64,000 nt of DNA. Origin: Megaustenia siamemsis (Eukaryota; Mollusca; Gastropoda; Stylommatophora; Ariophantidae). A program made the position numbers and the translations under genes. The stretch is from NCBI GenBank assembly GCA_032433765.1, contig JAVIAB010000041.1:78929835-78993834 (forward strand), read 5' to 3'. Positions 24,077 to 34,735 of the stretch are shown piece after piece. A model generated the notes under the pieces. It was not told the DNA's origin. It made no database searches and saw nothing but the letters and a program-made list of their open reading frames with translations. How positions within the stretch are numbered: position 1 is the stretch's first letter; the number at the start of each line of letters is the position of its first letter.

Positions 24077-24373
24077 TGATGATGAATGGAATTCAATTCT
24101 CTTGAATCTTAATTCTGATATACTTCCAATCAGCTCTGATAGTCTTCTCACTACCAGTCACCTCTGATAGTCTTCTCACAACTCTCCAGTCACCCTTGAT
24201 ATTATTCTATCTTGTACTGAGTGCCTTTAGCATATGACATATTTGGGAGACTGGTACAAACATAAACTTATTGATAACTTGGTTAGTGTAATGCAGGGGA
24301 TAAAACTATATTAAAGTGTTGTTAGAAACTGCCCATGACTGAGTAGTAATGATTCAATTTTCTTTGTTCTCAG

Positions 24374-25778
24374 TGTACTTTTATGCCATCAACTGATTGG
24401 GAGTCTCTCATTGTAAAACGAAGCATCTCCAAGGTGCCACTACCTAGCAGCAAGAAAAGCTCATCTCAGTTGTCTGCAAAATCTGGTCGGCAGAAAACTA
24501 GACTTGTCTCACAGTCTAAAAGCAGCTCTTTGGTTCTTTCCTCATCAGCCAAGGCTTTACCAGAGCAATTTGTGACATCATCTCAGAACTCTCTTGTTCA
24601 AAAGTTTATTATTTCACCTGACAGTCCACAAGACTCATCACTGAAAGAAAAAGAGAGAAAGACTCTGGTTCCAGTAGCTCCGTTTCTCACTGGACACGCC
24701 CACAGCTTTACATCGTTTCAGACCAATCAGATTGAACATAAATTTCAGCAGAGGGCAGCATTTGTTCAGCGCAATGCAGTTTCTGCTTCAAATCTTAACC
24801 AGCCCAACAAAATCATCATTTTAAATAAAAATACAGGCAGCAACAGACGTGCATATCCCCCAGTGGGCAGTAAACGAGCTTGTAGCCTTGATTCAGATTC
24901 TCAATCCAGTGAAGGCAGTTCCCTTGATTCTCGGCCTGCAACTCCAGTTTCCAAGACTGTTGTCAGTGGCAAGAAAGTCAGGCGGATTGTTTTACCTCCT
25001 GAAACACTCTCAAAGTTACTGGCTGGCACTTTGAAACTTGAAATCAGGAAACCTAATAAAGCTGAAACTGGCAGATCCGTGAACAACACTAGCAGCGGAA
25101 ACATTTATTTTAAGAGTTCTGAGTCTGAGGCTTACAGAAGAGTAGAAGTGAGTGGAAGTACACCTGCCATTTCAGTGCCACCAAGGGCAGGTGATTCACA
25201 GTCAGGTGATCCCTGCTTTAAGAGCTTGAGTCATTTTCCGGACACCTGTAACCTTGAAATAACACCCATTGGAGCATTGCATGATATTGTTAAACATAGA
25301 GATCCAGAACTTTGTTTGCCCACTTTAAATGTCAGTTCTGAGTCAACAAAGTCACACATTGATGCCATCAATTTCCAATTGAAGTCAGAAGCTATCAAGT
25401 CACATATTGAAACCATTAATTTACACATTAAGGCCATTAACAGTGCCATTGGCCGAAGTGACATCTGTGAACCTTTGGATTTTTCCAACTTGTGTCAAAA
25501 ACTGTGTGCAAGTGCTGTCACTGAGCCTGTGCAGACACACGTCAGCGAAGATAATCTGTGGATGCAGTCAGCTAATTTTGGCTTAAACTCTTCACAAGAT
25601 ACTTGCAGTAATTCACTTATTCCTGTTGGTCTTTGTGATAATGCTGCTGCAGTTAATGCAGAAATAACTAGTGCTGTTCACTGTGAACAGTTTCATCAAG
25701 CATTGAGTTGTAACACTCACACAGCTCAGCTGTTTGATGATACCGACTTCAAAAGTATGTTCACTGGAAACTTAGAAG
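24374..25778 (+). CDS. USPL1: USPL1-like, exon encoding first half of the linker
   Basis: The exon starts after TTCTCAG with TGT, which gives the fourth cysteine of the N-terminal motif, then TFMPSTDWESLIVKRS, resembling the stretch after the cysteines in USPL1. It ends GAA G|GTAGAT (phase 1). The protein is Ser/Thr/Gln-rich and likely disordered. Visible landmarks are a basic SGKKVRRIVLPPETLSKLL segment near 24970-25020, followed by a KLEIRKPNK stretch, and a duplicated helix-like pattern KSHIDAINFQLK / KSHIETINLHIK at 25348-25440. Both exon 2 and exon 3 are far longer than the linker of vertebrate USPL1. An unspliced message would stop at 25786. Confidence 0.8.
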
Positions 25779-25859
25779 GTAGATTTTAGGACTGAGAAAT
25801 ATTTGGACAGTATCTGCAGAATAAAAGTCTAGTGTGATATCGTTTCACCATATAACTAG

Positions 25860-27137
25860 CTCATTTTTATACTATAATGCCTGTCACACGACATCTCAGC
25901 CCAGAAAACACTGCTCAAGAAGAATGTGATGAGCAAATCTGCCCTATAGATAGTGTCCATGTCCCAGAAGAGTCTTTACAGACTCAAGCGTTGGACATTA
26001 CTGATGAAGTGTCTAGTACTACTGTAGATTCAGATTCCATAGCAGGAGCAAACATGAATCCAACGATTTGTACGGAAGTGACTGATAATGCCCAAATAGC
26101 ATCTTCTATGAGTGCTCAACCGGATAGCCTGAATGATCAAAGAGATGAGTCTGCTTGCATTCCTAGTTCGAGCACCTGCACTCACTTGACAAAGATAAGT
26201 AAAGGTTTCCAGGATGCCTTTGCTGCATTTGCATCAGCTTCTGTTTGCAGGGAATTGGGCGAAGATGAAACAGAGATGGATGTTTCAAACTCTGAATCAG
26301 AGCAGGTAGCTTTTGTTGACTCTGTAGGCTCATCTGTTGGTGAGTCTCGTTTAGCTTCTGGAGAATATTCTAGTCAGGTTAGCACATCCGGGGAACCATT
26401 TGTCACTTATGAAGCTGATGAAACAGCAGTCCAAACACAGCCTGGAGATGCAAATCTGTCAGTTGGAGAAATTAGCAGCGAATCTGTGTACTTTATTCAA
26501 ACAACAGACGCATCTGGACAAGTGGTCACATCAATCATAGATCCAAGTGACATACCATCTTACTCTGACTCTGTGGTGTATAAGCAATGCATGAGAGCAG
26601 ATGGGGAGGTTGAAACCACAGTTGTTCATTCTGGCAGCATGGCGGTTAGTCAAGAAGAGCAGTGCCAGGAGCAAGAAGTCATGAACTCTGGTGAAACACA
26701 GCAAGGGGAGCAGCTAATCTACGCCCACGATCCTAGTGGACAGTTGACCCCTATTGATCCGATTGAGTCAGCCAACGATGTTGCGCCACCAGGTAAACAG
26801 TTTGTGTACATGCAGGACTCTACGGGTAGAATTATCCGAGCTGTTATAGATGCCAATCAAAGCATGGTCCCTGGACAACAAGTCTATTACACCCAAAGTG
26901 ATGATGGGCGAATCATCACATCTGTCATGGATTCTGCTAGCACAGAAGATGGCAGTCAAGAGCAACAATCCAGTCAGGCTGTAGAGCAAGTCTACCAGCA
27001 GCAAACTGGCGAGGCTGACACAGAACAGCAGCAACCAGAAATCAGCATGGTCGACAGGAGCTCTGAGTTCAACATTGACAACAGCATGAGTGGGTTGACC
27101 ATGCTGGCTGAGTTGTCTCATCTCACCGCAGGTCAAG
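25860..27137 (+). CDS. USPL1: USPL1-like, exon encoding acidic second half of the linker with repeated motifs
   Basis: An 81-bp intron (acceptor ATAACTAG|CTCATT) keeps frame with the previous exon. The acceptor has a weak pyrimidine tract, so the exact start is less sure than the rest. The exon ends GGTCAAG|GTCAGT in phase 1; GCAG|GTCAAG six bases earlier is an alternative donor. It is rich in Glu, Asp, Ser and Gln. At 26480-26940 a degenerate motif recurs: VYFIQTTDASGQVVTSIID, LIYAHDPSGQLTPID, FVYMQDSTGRIIRAVID and VYYTQSDDGRIITSVMD. The repeated hydrophobic pair plus Asp resembles SUMO-interaction motifs. Confidence 0.75.
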
Positions 27138-27534
27138 GTCAGTCTATCAACTTGCTTATGAAATGTTCTTAATAACACCAATAATTGTTAACGTACAACA
27201 ATCACCAGTGATAGATGTAATTTAATTTGGCTTAACCCCCTACATTACAAGACCATCATCAAAATTACCACCTCCAAATACCAATTCTTGAAATTTGACA
27301 GTTTGCTGTGGACACACACATGACCCTCCTAGCTATTGTTACTACTTCTGGTGACCCCTGAGTGCAGAGTTTGTTTCTTCTTTCCCCAGTGTGTCGTAAG
27401 TACAATGGTATTGTAGAAAAGGGATTGCTTATAACACATTTTGATACAGTGCTCTTATAAAGATAAATAGTAGGGGTAACATCTAAAGAGAGAATTAATT
27501 TAGTACTAGTGTCAATCTACTACTTGTCACCTAC
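27138..27534. repeat. Intron start with dispersed repeat R3
   Basis: Around 27260-27370 the text AAATTTGACAGTTTGCTGTG and CTGGTGACCCCTGA recurs in inverted orientation at about 36040-36130 and, more diverged, at about 49170-49260. Its class is unknown. Confidence 0.5.
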
Positions 27535-28608
27535 ATGCTTGTCTAGTTTTGACAGTCTCGTTTTGTATCTATCTGCTCATTGCTCACCTTCCTACATGCT
27601 TGTTTAGTTTTGACAGTCTAGTTTGTATTTATCTGCTCATTGCTCGCCTCCCTACATTCTTGTTTAGTTTTGACAGTCTCATTTTGTATTTATCTGCTCA
27701 TTGCTCACCTTCCTAGATGCTTGTTTAGTTTTGACAGTCAAGTTTGTATTTATCTGCTCATTGTCACCTTCCTACATGCTTGTTTAGTTTTGACAGTCTA
27801 GTTTGTATTTATCTGCTCATTGCTCGCCTCCCTACATTCTTGTTTAGTTTTGACAGTCTAGTTTGTATTTATCTGCTCATTGCTCGCCTCCCTACATTCT
27901 TGTTTAGTTTTGACAGTCAAGTTTGTATTTATCTGCTCATTGCTCGCCTCCCTACATTCTTGTTTAGTTTTGACAGTCTCGTTTTGTATCTATCTGCTCA
28001 TTGCTCACCTTCCTACATGCTCGTTTAGTTTTGACAGTCTAGTTTGTATTTATCTGCTCATTGCTCGCCTCCCTACATTCTTGTTTAGTTTTGACAGTCT
28101 AGTTTGTATTTATCTGCTCATTGCTCACCTTCCTACATTCTTGTTTAGTTTTGACAGTCTAGTTTGTATTTATCTGCTCATTGCTCACCTTCCTAGATGC
28201 TTGTTTAGTTTTGACAGTCAAATTTGTATTTATCTGCTCATTGCTCACCTTCCTACATACTTGTTTAGTTTTGACAGTCTAGTTTGTATTTATCTGCTCA
28301 TTGCTCGCCTCCCTACATTCTTGTTTAGTTTTGACAGTCTAGTTTGTATTTATCTGCTCATTGCTCACCTTCCTACATGCTTGTTTAGTTTTGACAGTCA
28401 AGTTTGTATTTATCTGCTCATTGCTCGCCTTCCTACATGCTTGTTTAGTTTTGACAGTCTAGTTTGTATTTATCTGCTCATTGCTCGCCTCCCTACATTC
28501 TTGTTTAGTTTTGACAGTCTAGTTTGTATTTATCTGCTCATTGCTCACCTTCCTACATGCTTGTTTAGTTTTGACAGTCAAGTTTGTATTTATCTGCTCA
28601 TTGCATGC
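27535..28608. repeat. Minisatellite, 60-bp unit, about 18 copies
   Basis: Units contain TTTAGTTTTGACAGTCTAGT, TTGTATTTATCTGCTCATTG and CTCGCCTCCCTACATTCTTG. Variants AAG/TAG and CTCACCTTC/CTCGCCTCC alternate in runs, suggesting blocks of several units were duplicated together. Open frames across it exist only because 60 is a multiple of three. It lies wholly in a USPL1 intron. Confidence 0.95.
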
Positions 28609-29590
28609 CTCCTGCCAGGTCTGTCTTTAACAAGCTGTTCCCAATGTGAAAATGTCTAGTTCCTTCATGTCACACTTTGCTGGAGGTGGTCAGTATAGGA
28701 AATCCACCCAATCTTATCATGACAGCAGAGCATCTAAGGTGATGTTGCTGTGGGGGGGGTAGTGAATATTCTTGGGATGCTATAAGTCACTTCACTGGCA
28801 GGTCATTTCAGACAGCTCATTCTTGTCCACTAATGACAGCCATGACTACTCTGATATGGGAACATAACTCAATAGATATTCTGCTATTAAATGAGGCTTA
28901 TGTATTAAACCCTTACCAGTAGAGCCATACAAATTTGCTCCTCTGATGTCTCCACCTCAAAGTAGTAGTGGAGCCTGTGTGCCCATATCCCCCAGAGTTG
29001 TTCTAGTGGTAGTAGGAGTACCAAGGGATTACCCAAGCTGGACAGGTCCAAAGACTAATCACGAAAAGCAAGACACGAACATGTTGATATCTGATGCACT
29101 GGGCTACATGCTTAAACAGTGCACCATAGCTCTCACCATGAAAACATGACAATCTGGTAGAATAAAACTATATGATCTCATCCGGCTGAGTCCTGCCAAG
29201 TGGTGAGAGTGTCAGGCCCCCTCAGAAGGGTCTGAACAAATCTACTGCCCACTCTTGTGTTTTTGAGTCAAGGAATAGAGCAATTGTTTGTCACTGATAC
29301 TTTTGTTGATTTTGTGCCTTTCCAGGATTGTAAAATAGATAGGTTTCTTTTATTATACATTCAATGTGATTACCAAAATATAAAGGCTTTGGTTAACATT
29401 TGAATATTTCATCCCTCAAAACTCTTGATATACGAATGTGTGATCTTGTTATTACAAGTACTAACTACTAAACTAGCAGTCATATTTGGTTTCTATGGGA
29501 CCTATCACAAATTAGAACCACTTAACATATCGTTGGAAAAAAAAAATAGTGGAATAGACTAGGCTGAGGAGATTTGCATTCATAGGTACT
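28609..29590. other. Intronic stretch without recognised features
   Basis: No domain, repeat or RNA gene is recognised. It runs into the LINE-RNH copy at 29595. Confidence 0.4.
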
Positions 29591-29594
29591 AGAA

Positions 29595-30450
29595 CTAGAA
29601 ACACCAATATTGGAGATGGAGAAATTGTGGAGGATACCAGCACTGAGAGAACGGAGAGACACAAAGGTGCTGATACAGGCAGAAAAATTTGCATGCATGC
29701 CGAGACATCCAATGAAGGACCAATTCCAAAATCTTGCAATGGGACGACTTAAGAGAAGCAGTTTTATCCACCAAGCCACGCGTATTAGTAGACAAACACC
29801 AGACATGCCAAGAGTTGTTAACCCCCTTCTGCCCATACCAAAACAGACTCCCTGGACAGAGGAATCAGGATTATCAATACAAATACGGACAGAAGTGAAA
29901 GGAATACTTGACAAAGAAGAACAGAATAGTCTACAGCGAAAAACAATAACCCTCAGTTTCCTGAATGAAGAATACCCACAAGACCTATGGATTCGTGTGT
30001 ACACAGATGGATCAGCACAGAATGCAGTAAAGAATGGGGGAGCAGGTGCATATATAGAGTACCCAAATAACACTAGGGATATGAATAAAATAGCAACAGG
30101 GAAATATTGTCACAATTATGATGCAGAAATACAAGCAATAAAGTTGGCAATAGAAAAACTGCTGAACAGTAATCTTTGCCCACAGCCTGTAGTGTTTTTG
30201 ACAGATGCAAGATCAGTACTCCAGGCACTACAATCCAGAAAATTACATCTGCAGACCTTATTGACTGAACTCTGCAAGCACCACAGGGTTGCCCTGCAGT
30301 GGATCCCATCTCACTGTGGAATACCAGGAAATGAGAAAGCAGATCAGTTGGCAAAGGAAGGTTCAACAGGCACACAAATAGATAGACCGGTTACATACCA
30401 TCATAAGAAACTGATAATCAAATCAATCAGAAGACCACAAGATGAAAAGG
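29595..30450 (+). mobile_element. LINE-RNH copy 2, open RNase H region
   Basis: A long open frame (from 29610) holds the region between RT and RNase H and then a complete RNase H domain. The four metal-binding positions are readable: YTDGSA (Asp), NYDAEIQAIK (Glu), FLTDARSV (Asp) and the PSHCGIPGNEKADQLAKEG segment (His/Asp). RNase H removes the RNA template after reverse transcription in I-like LINEs. The RT and the 3' end are absent here, so this is a fragment in a USPL1 intron. It is much better preserved than copy 1. Confidence 0.88.
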
Positions 30451-30808
30451 CTGTTGTGGGCATCACACTGGACACGATCTGTATGGAGATGTCACCAGCC
30501 TTGAGCTATCAAACACTTTCTTCTAATTTATTTATGTTGACATCTAGAGTTGTACACAGAAGTAGTAGATATGTTGATTGTACTGAAGACACATACATTT
30601 GCATAGAATGATACTGTGTGATGTCAACATTTTGTGTCCCCATGTATTTCTGGGTCAAGTTGCTGCTATTTTTTTCATCACTGCAATCAGAAATTTATCA
30701 ATATTTGGTGGAATCATGGCAGTTCTATCTATCTATCTTTCGTTCACCTGAAGCATTGTCTAATCTGCAATGTCGTTTCCTGTATAAATTGAACTGTTTT
30801 TTGTAATT
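30451..30808. other. Spacer between two LINE-RNH pieces
   Basis: The frame from LINE-RNH runs on into unrelated text and ends near 30611. Nothing else is recognised. Confidence 0.4.
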
Positions 30809-31045
30809 CTTGCAGCGGCCCAAATAGTTTTGTCTGTAGTGTTGTATCTATGGGTCAATGGATTTTCTAAGTCTACTATATTCAATATAGTCTTGAAGTA
30901 TGTGCTCTGCAGTCTGGGGTGCCCGTCCACATATTACAAAAGACTTCTTGATTTAGGGCTTGGGGTCTTTTGATTGATTTGATTATCTGTTTCTTCTGAT
31001 GGCATGTAACTGATGCAACTGGTTGTGTGGCAAGTTCAGAATTTT
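30809..31045 (-). mobile_element. Inverted LINE-RNH 3' fragment
   Basis: The minus strand matches the segment after RNase H in LINE-RNH (compare 2290-2600), including text for the Cys/His knuckle region, with deletions. It lies opposite in orientation to 29595-30450. Confidence 0.75.
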
Positions 31046-31099
31046 TTATTTGTAACAACTACCATTTACGTCCAATTTAACGGTGCTTGCTTCCTCTGA

Positions 31100-31103
<4 letters not shown>

Positions 31104-31163
<60 letters not shown>
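31104..31163. repeat. (CT)n microsatellite upstream of a USPL1 exon
   Basis: About 30 uninterrupted CT/TC dinucleotides, ending about 90 bp before the exon at 31256. Confidence 0.97.
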
Positions 31164-31168
<5 letters not shown>

Positions 31169-31255
31169 ACACTGAAATGAATGTGTGTGACCATGTCATA
31201 AGTAGATGTAGACATTCAATTATAAATGAGTAAACAAATATCATAATTTCTGCAG

Positions 31256-31477
31256 CAACAGTGCCTGGACCTGCAGCAGAACAGAGAGTAGCCTCCAACA
31301 CAGACAGTAGCAATTCCAATGACATGGATGAGTTTAGGCCTGTTGCCATGGTTACAAGACGACTGGCTTCTGAGGACGGTGTGGAGTCACTAGGCTCAGA
31401 CATTGCAGAGCTCAAAGTTGGTGAGACAGATTCTGATAGTTTTGACCAGCCTTCTCTGTTACAGGGAGATGTTGCTG
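31256..31477 (+). CDS. USPL1: USPL1-like, short exon before the catalytic domain
   Basis: Acceptor TTTCTGCAG| and donor GCTG|GTGAGT give phase 1 at both ends, matching neighbours. A second acceptor six bases downstream (CAACAG|TG) also keeps frame. The 74 codons are Asp/Ser-rich (SNTDSSNSNDMDEFRPVAMV is readable) with no folded domain seen. Placement in USPL1 rests on phase, strand and composition. Confidence 0.65.
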
Positions 31478-31639
31478 GTGAGTCAGTGACTGCCTCCTCT
31501 CACTTCTACAATTGATTACATAATTATCTAAATTGGGAGGGGGCGTGTTTGGATATGTTCTCACTTATACACTAAAAATTCTAGTCTTCTTTTCACACTT
31601 ATTGTGCCTTTATTCTATTGCACAAATTCGTCTTCATTC

Positions 31640-31945
31640 ACTGGGTGCCGTTACCACATCGAAGGTCGACTACAATGAAGCACCATTTTGCTCTTGTCTT
31701 AATGGTGCACGTTATCATAGGTTCACCTAACAACCTTTTGATGTCATCAGTCCTCTTTAGTCTTGTACCTTCACTTTTGAGATGACTTTTAGAAGGATGT
31801 TATGTCTCTTCACATGTTCACATAATTTCAGTGGTCTTTTTTGAATTGTGTTAAGTAGTTCTTTTTTCATTGTCAGCTGATTCAAAACTTCCTTGTTTAT
31901 CTTCTTTTCCTTCCACCCTGTTCTCTCCATTTTTCTACAGATCCA
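31640..31945 (-). mobile_element. Diverged LINE-A 3'-end fragment
   Basis: On the minus strand it follows the LINE-A C-terminal region (compare 23760-24070) with many substitutions and indels. It is older than the copies at 6888 and 20416. Confidence 0.6.
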
Positions 31946-31949
31946 CCTA

Positions 31950-32040
31950 TTGAGTTATTTGCGGGTCATCATCATTGCACTCCGAACATGTCCGTAGGTG
32001 CTCAGATCCCCTCCTCAACCACCACACATTGACGTCTTTC
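31950..32040 (-). mobile_element. LINE-F 3'-end scrap
   Basis: It matches the last ~70 bases of LINE-F in reverse (GAGTTATTTGCGGGTCATCA), as at 11734 and 41930-42000. Confidence 0.7.
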
Positions 32041-32064
32041 AGGGCTGATGATGAATAGCAGTGT

Positions 32065-33215
32065 GTATCTTCTTCTTCTTCTTCTTTTCTCTTTCACTGA
32101 TACCTAAAAAGGTGTCGTGGTTTATATCATTTGTCGTTCTTGTGCTGCTCGAATTGTCTGGATTAATGATTTTCCTTTGTGATCCACCTATCCATCTTCT
32201 TCTGGGTCTTCCTCTTGGTCTTTTTCCATGCATTCTCGTGAAGAACGCCCTTGATGGTGATTGGTAAGGATTCATTCTGACCAGGTGACCAAACCATTTA
32301 AATTGTTGTTGTTCTATATATTCTTGGCAGGGTTTTGTTCCTACTATTTTTCTTATGGTTTCATTTGGTATTCTATCTCTTCTTGTGTTGTTTGTTACTT
32401 TTCTCAAGCAAAGCTTCTATTTATCTTTCTTAAATGTGATTTAGAAAGGGTCCATGTTTGACTTTCATAGCACAAAGTTGGTATGAAGATGCTATTTATC
32501 ATTTGTTTAGCTGGCAAAGAAATGTTTGGATGTCTTAGCAATGGTGAAAGCTGGTATGTGACAGCATTTGCTTTTTGTATTCTCATGTCAATTTCTCTGT
32601 CTAGTTTTCCATCTTCTGTGAACATTGTGCCTAAATACTTGAATTCCTCTACTTGTTTTATTTCTTTATCTTTGATCTTGATGTTTAATGGGTGTCTTAA
32701 TTTGCTTATTCTTATAGCCTCTGTTTTTGCTGTGTTAATTTTCATACTGTAGTTTGAGCAGCTTTTATCTAGAGATGTTAAATGCTGTTGTAGTTAAATG
32801 CTGTTGTAGCAGGTTTTCATCCTCATATATTAGGCATTGGTCATCTGCGAAGAGTAGCTCATTGATGTTGGAGTTTTCTACCTCTATGTTATTATTTGAT
32901 TTGTCATTATTGTTGGTTGTTTCCTGATTTATTTTGTCCATATATATGATGAAGAGGAGTGGTGAGAGGACACATCCTTGTCTTACTCCTGTTGTAACCT
33001 GAAACCATTCTGACAGACCTTCCGATGTTCTGACGGCACTTTGGCTATTTTTATGTAATGCCATTATATTATCTAGTAGTTGTCCTGCTACCCCGTAGGT
33101 TTCTAAAGTTTGCCAAAGTTTGTTCCTGTCCACACGATCAAACGCTTTTTCCTGATCTATAAACACTATATTTAGGTTTCTGTCACAGATCATAGATAGT
33201 GTGTATCTGGCGAGC
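32065..33215 (-). mobile_element. LINE-C reverse transcriptase copy
   Basis: On the minus strand, an RT core (32765-33217) shows NIVFIDQEKAFDRVDRN, TGVRQGCVLSPLLF and LLFADDQCLIYED (FADD variant of the catalytic motif). After a short break the thumb (32404-32745) reads VEEFKYLGTMFTEDGKLDRE. After another frame change, the C-terminus (32039-32407) ends in GKRPRGRPRRRW and a serine-rich tail. Two frame breaks make it a pseudogene. It is 5'-truncated before RT motif 1. The same 3' end is nested at 40010-40287. Confidence 0.88.
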
Positions 33216-33264
33216 ACAAATCATGGGATTTACGAACTAGGAAATTTGTAGTCTTCATTTTCTT

Positions 33265-33483
33265 CAACTAAGTATGAAGCAGGAGACAAATAATAATAAA
33301 TGAATATTATTATAGAGAGAAGTATGAATCAGCTCTGAATACCTTCATTTCCATTCACCAAGTATGAATCAGCTCTGAATACCTTCATTTCCTTTAACCA
33401 AGTATGAATTAGCTCTGATTACCTTTAGTCCTTCCAACTAAGTATGAAGCAACCCTGGTTACCTTCATTTCCTTCAACCTAGT
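33265..33483. repeat. Minisatellite, ~43-bp unit, about five copies
   Basis: Units contain AAGTATGAATCAGCTCTGAA and TACCTTCATTTCCTTCAACC. The array stops exactly at the TTAA of the MITE. Confidence 0.85.
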
Positions 33484-33484
33484 A

Positions 33485-33795
33485 TTAACTCTTTCCGTAC
33501 GGAAGCTTTTTATCGAGGCAACGGAAGAGATTTCAGAGACAAAATTGTTCATGGTTTTAAGAATCAATCTACATATTTATATTTATCTAACATATAACAT
33601 ATTATATATGAGTATTTAGATAATTGAACAAGGTACTAGATTTCACCAATATCCAGATGATACACGACGTGTAAAACGAATATGGTCTGATGGCATTCAC
33701 ACTAATAAAATTGAGCGTGGCGCACTATGCGGCTGAACGTACGCAACCGAAATGGAAATGGCGCATCATGCGGCGGAACGTACAGAAAGAGCTAA
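33485..33795. mobile_element. MITE with piggyBac-like ends
   Basis: A 311-bp element starts TTAACTCTTTCCGTACGGAA. Read from the other side it starts TTAGCTCTTTCTGTACGTTC, so it has imperfect terminal inverted repeats next to TTAA and CTAA (one base changed). TTAA target duplication is a hallmark of piggyBac transposons. There is no transposase. A left half recurs at 16464-16653. Confidence 0.65.
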
Positions 33796-34380
33796 GCAGC
33801 TCTGTATTTCATTCTTTCTTGGTACATGTCAAGATACATTGAATGTCTTATCCCTCTATAACCTTTTACCTTGTGTGCTAACATTTTCACAGATGATCAT
33901 GTCCCATTACACATTTCAAACCATCCATCATGTTTTCACCTTTATCTATCTCTATACCTGCACCCTTTTATATATTCCAACATCTCCTTACATGCTCCAG
34001 ATCTGGGCCGCCTTTTCCTTCTTCTGAGAACAACTATCGTTATGCATTCAAACATGTAGACCAGCATGGGTTATGAGCAAGACTGAGTTTGAGGTCTTCA
34101 CCAGTTCCCCAAACTTGTCATGCAGGGTTGTTAGACCATGCATGCTGTGGGCCATATTTGTGTACATAAGGTGTTGTGAGTGCTGCAGTCCTATACGATA
34201 TGCTCTGGCATTCGTCTGGATGCTCTGCAGTTGCACATTGCAAGGTCACTGTGTCCTATCTCATGTATATGTGCTTTAAGGCCAGAACTACCTGTCCTGA
34301 TATCTTGTTCATGACTGTTGAGTTTGTTTCAAAGCTGTCTTGTTCAAGATAATATTTTACATATAGCTCTCTCTATTCTA
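33796..34380. other. Intronic stretch without recognised features
   Basis: Short open frames on both strands, none with a recognised domain. Confidence 0.4.
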
Positions 34381-34571
34381 GGTAGGGTTCGATCCCAACC
34401 AACAGCTTCCGGGTTCATCCAGCCTTAAATGGGTACCGGACTTTTCTGGGAAAGTAAAGTGGCACGGGCGTAATACCGACCACATTACCCCATAAATCAT
34501 GTGCTGAAGGTCTGTAAAATTTATGGTCACTAACACCATATTCCCTATACGCCACTTGGCGTGACTGGGGT
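34381..34571 (+). repeat. 5'-truncated copy of the tRNA-derived SINE
   Basis: It begins inside the second tRNA-like head at GGTAGGGTTCGATCCCAACC and runs through the conserved body to the CTTTACTTTT tail. More diverged than the copies at 17116 and 21764. Confidence 0.92.
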
Positions 34572-34735
34572 TCTTTACTTTTGTCTCTCTATTCTGTGTG
34601 TTCCTAACTTGTTTCTGGATTGTCTTTACTTTTGTCTCTCTATTCTGTGTGTTCCTAACTTGTTTCTGGATTGTCTTTACTTTTGTCTCTCTATTCTGTG
34701 TGTTCCTAACTTGTTTCTGGATTGTCTTTACTTTT
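34572..34735. repeat. 51-bp minisatellite growing from a SINE tail
   Basis: Three units start with CTTTACTTTTGTCTCTCTAT. The first 11 bases are the SINE 3' tail, so the unit combines tail and adjacent flank. Confidence 0.9.

Larger units (their letters stand above)
20416..24084 (+). mobile_element. Near-complete RTE-like LINE (LINE-A) interrupted by a SINE
   Basis: The element is bounded by a 9-bp duplication AATGGAATT at 20407-20415 and 24085-24093. Without the SINE it is about 3.3 kb, the usual size of RTE-clade elements. It encodes an APE endonuclease followed in the same frame by reverse transcriptase, has a very short 3' UTR, and ends in a GATGATGATGA repeat, also RTE-like. One in-frame TAA and the SINE are the only lesions I can see. 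The clade name is inferred from architecture and not from a phylogeny. Confidence 0.88.

Noticed and set aside
27880..28659. Open frame of 259 codons with hydrophobic repeats that looks like a membrane protein
   Set aside because: It is the 60-bp minisatellite read in one frame, inside an intron, with no splice signals or flanking coding sequence.
30481..30611. C-terminal extension of the RNase H frame as a host domesticated protein
   Set aside because: The frame simply runs from LINE sequence into unrelated intron and stops. There is no sign of splicing or conserved text.
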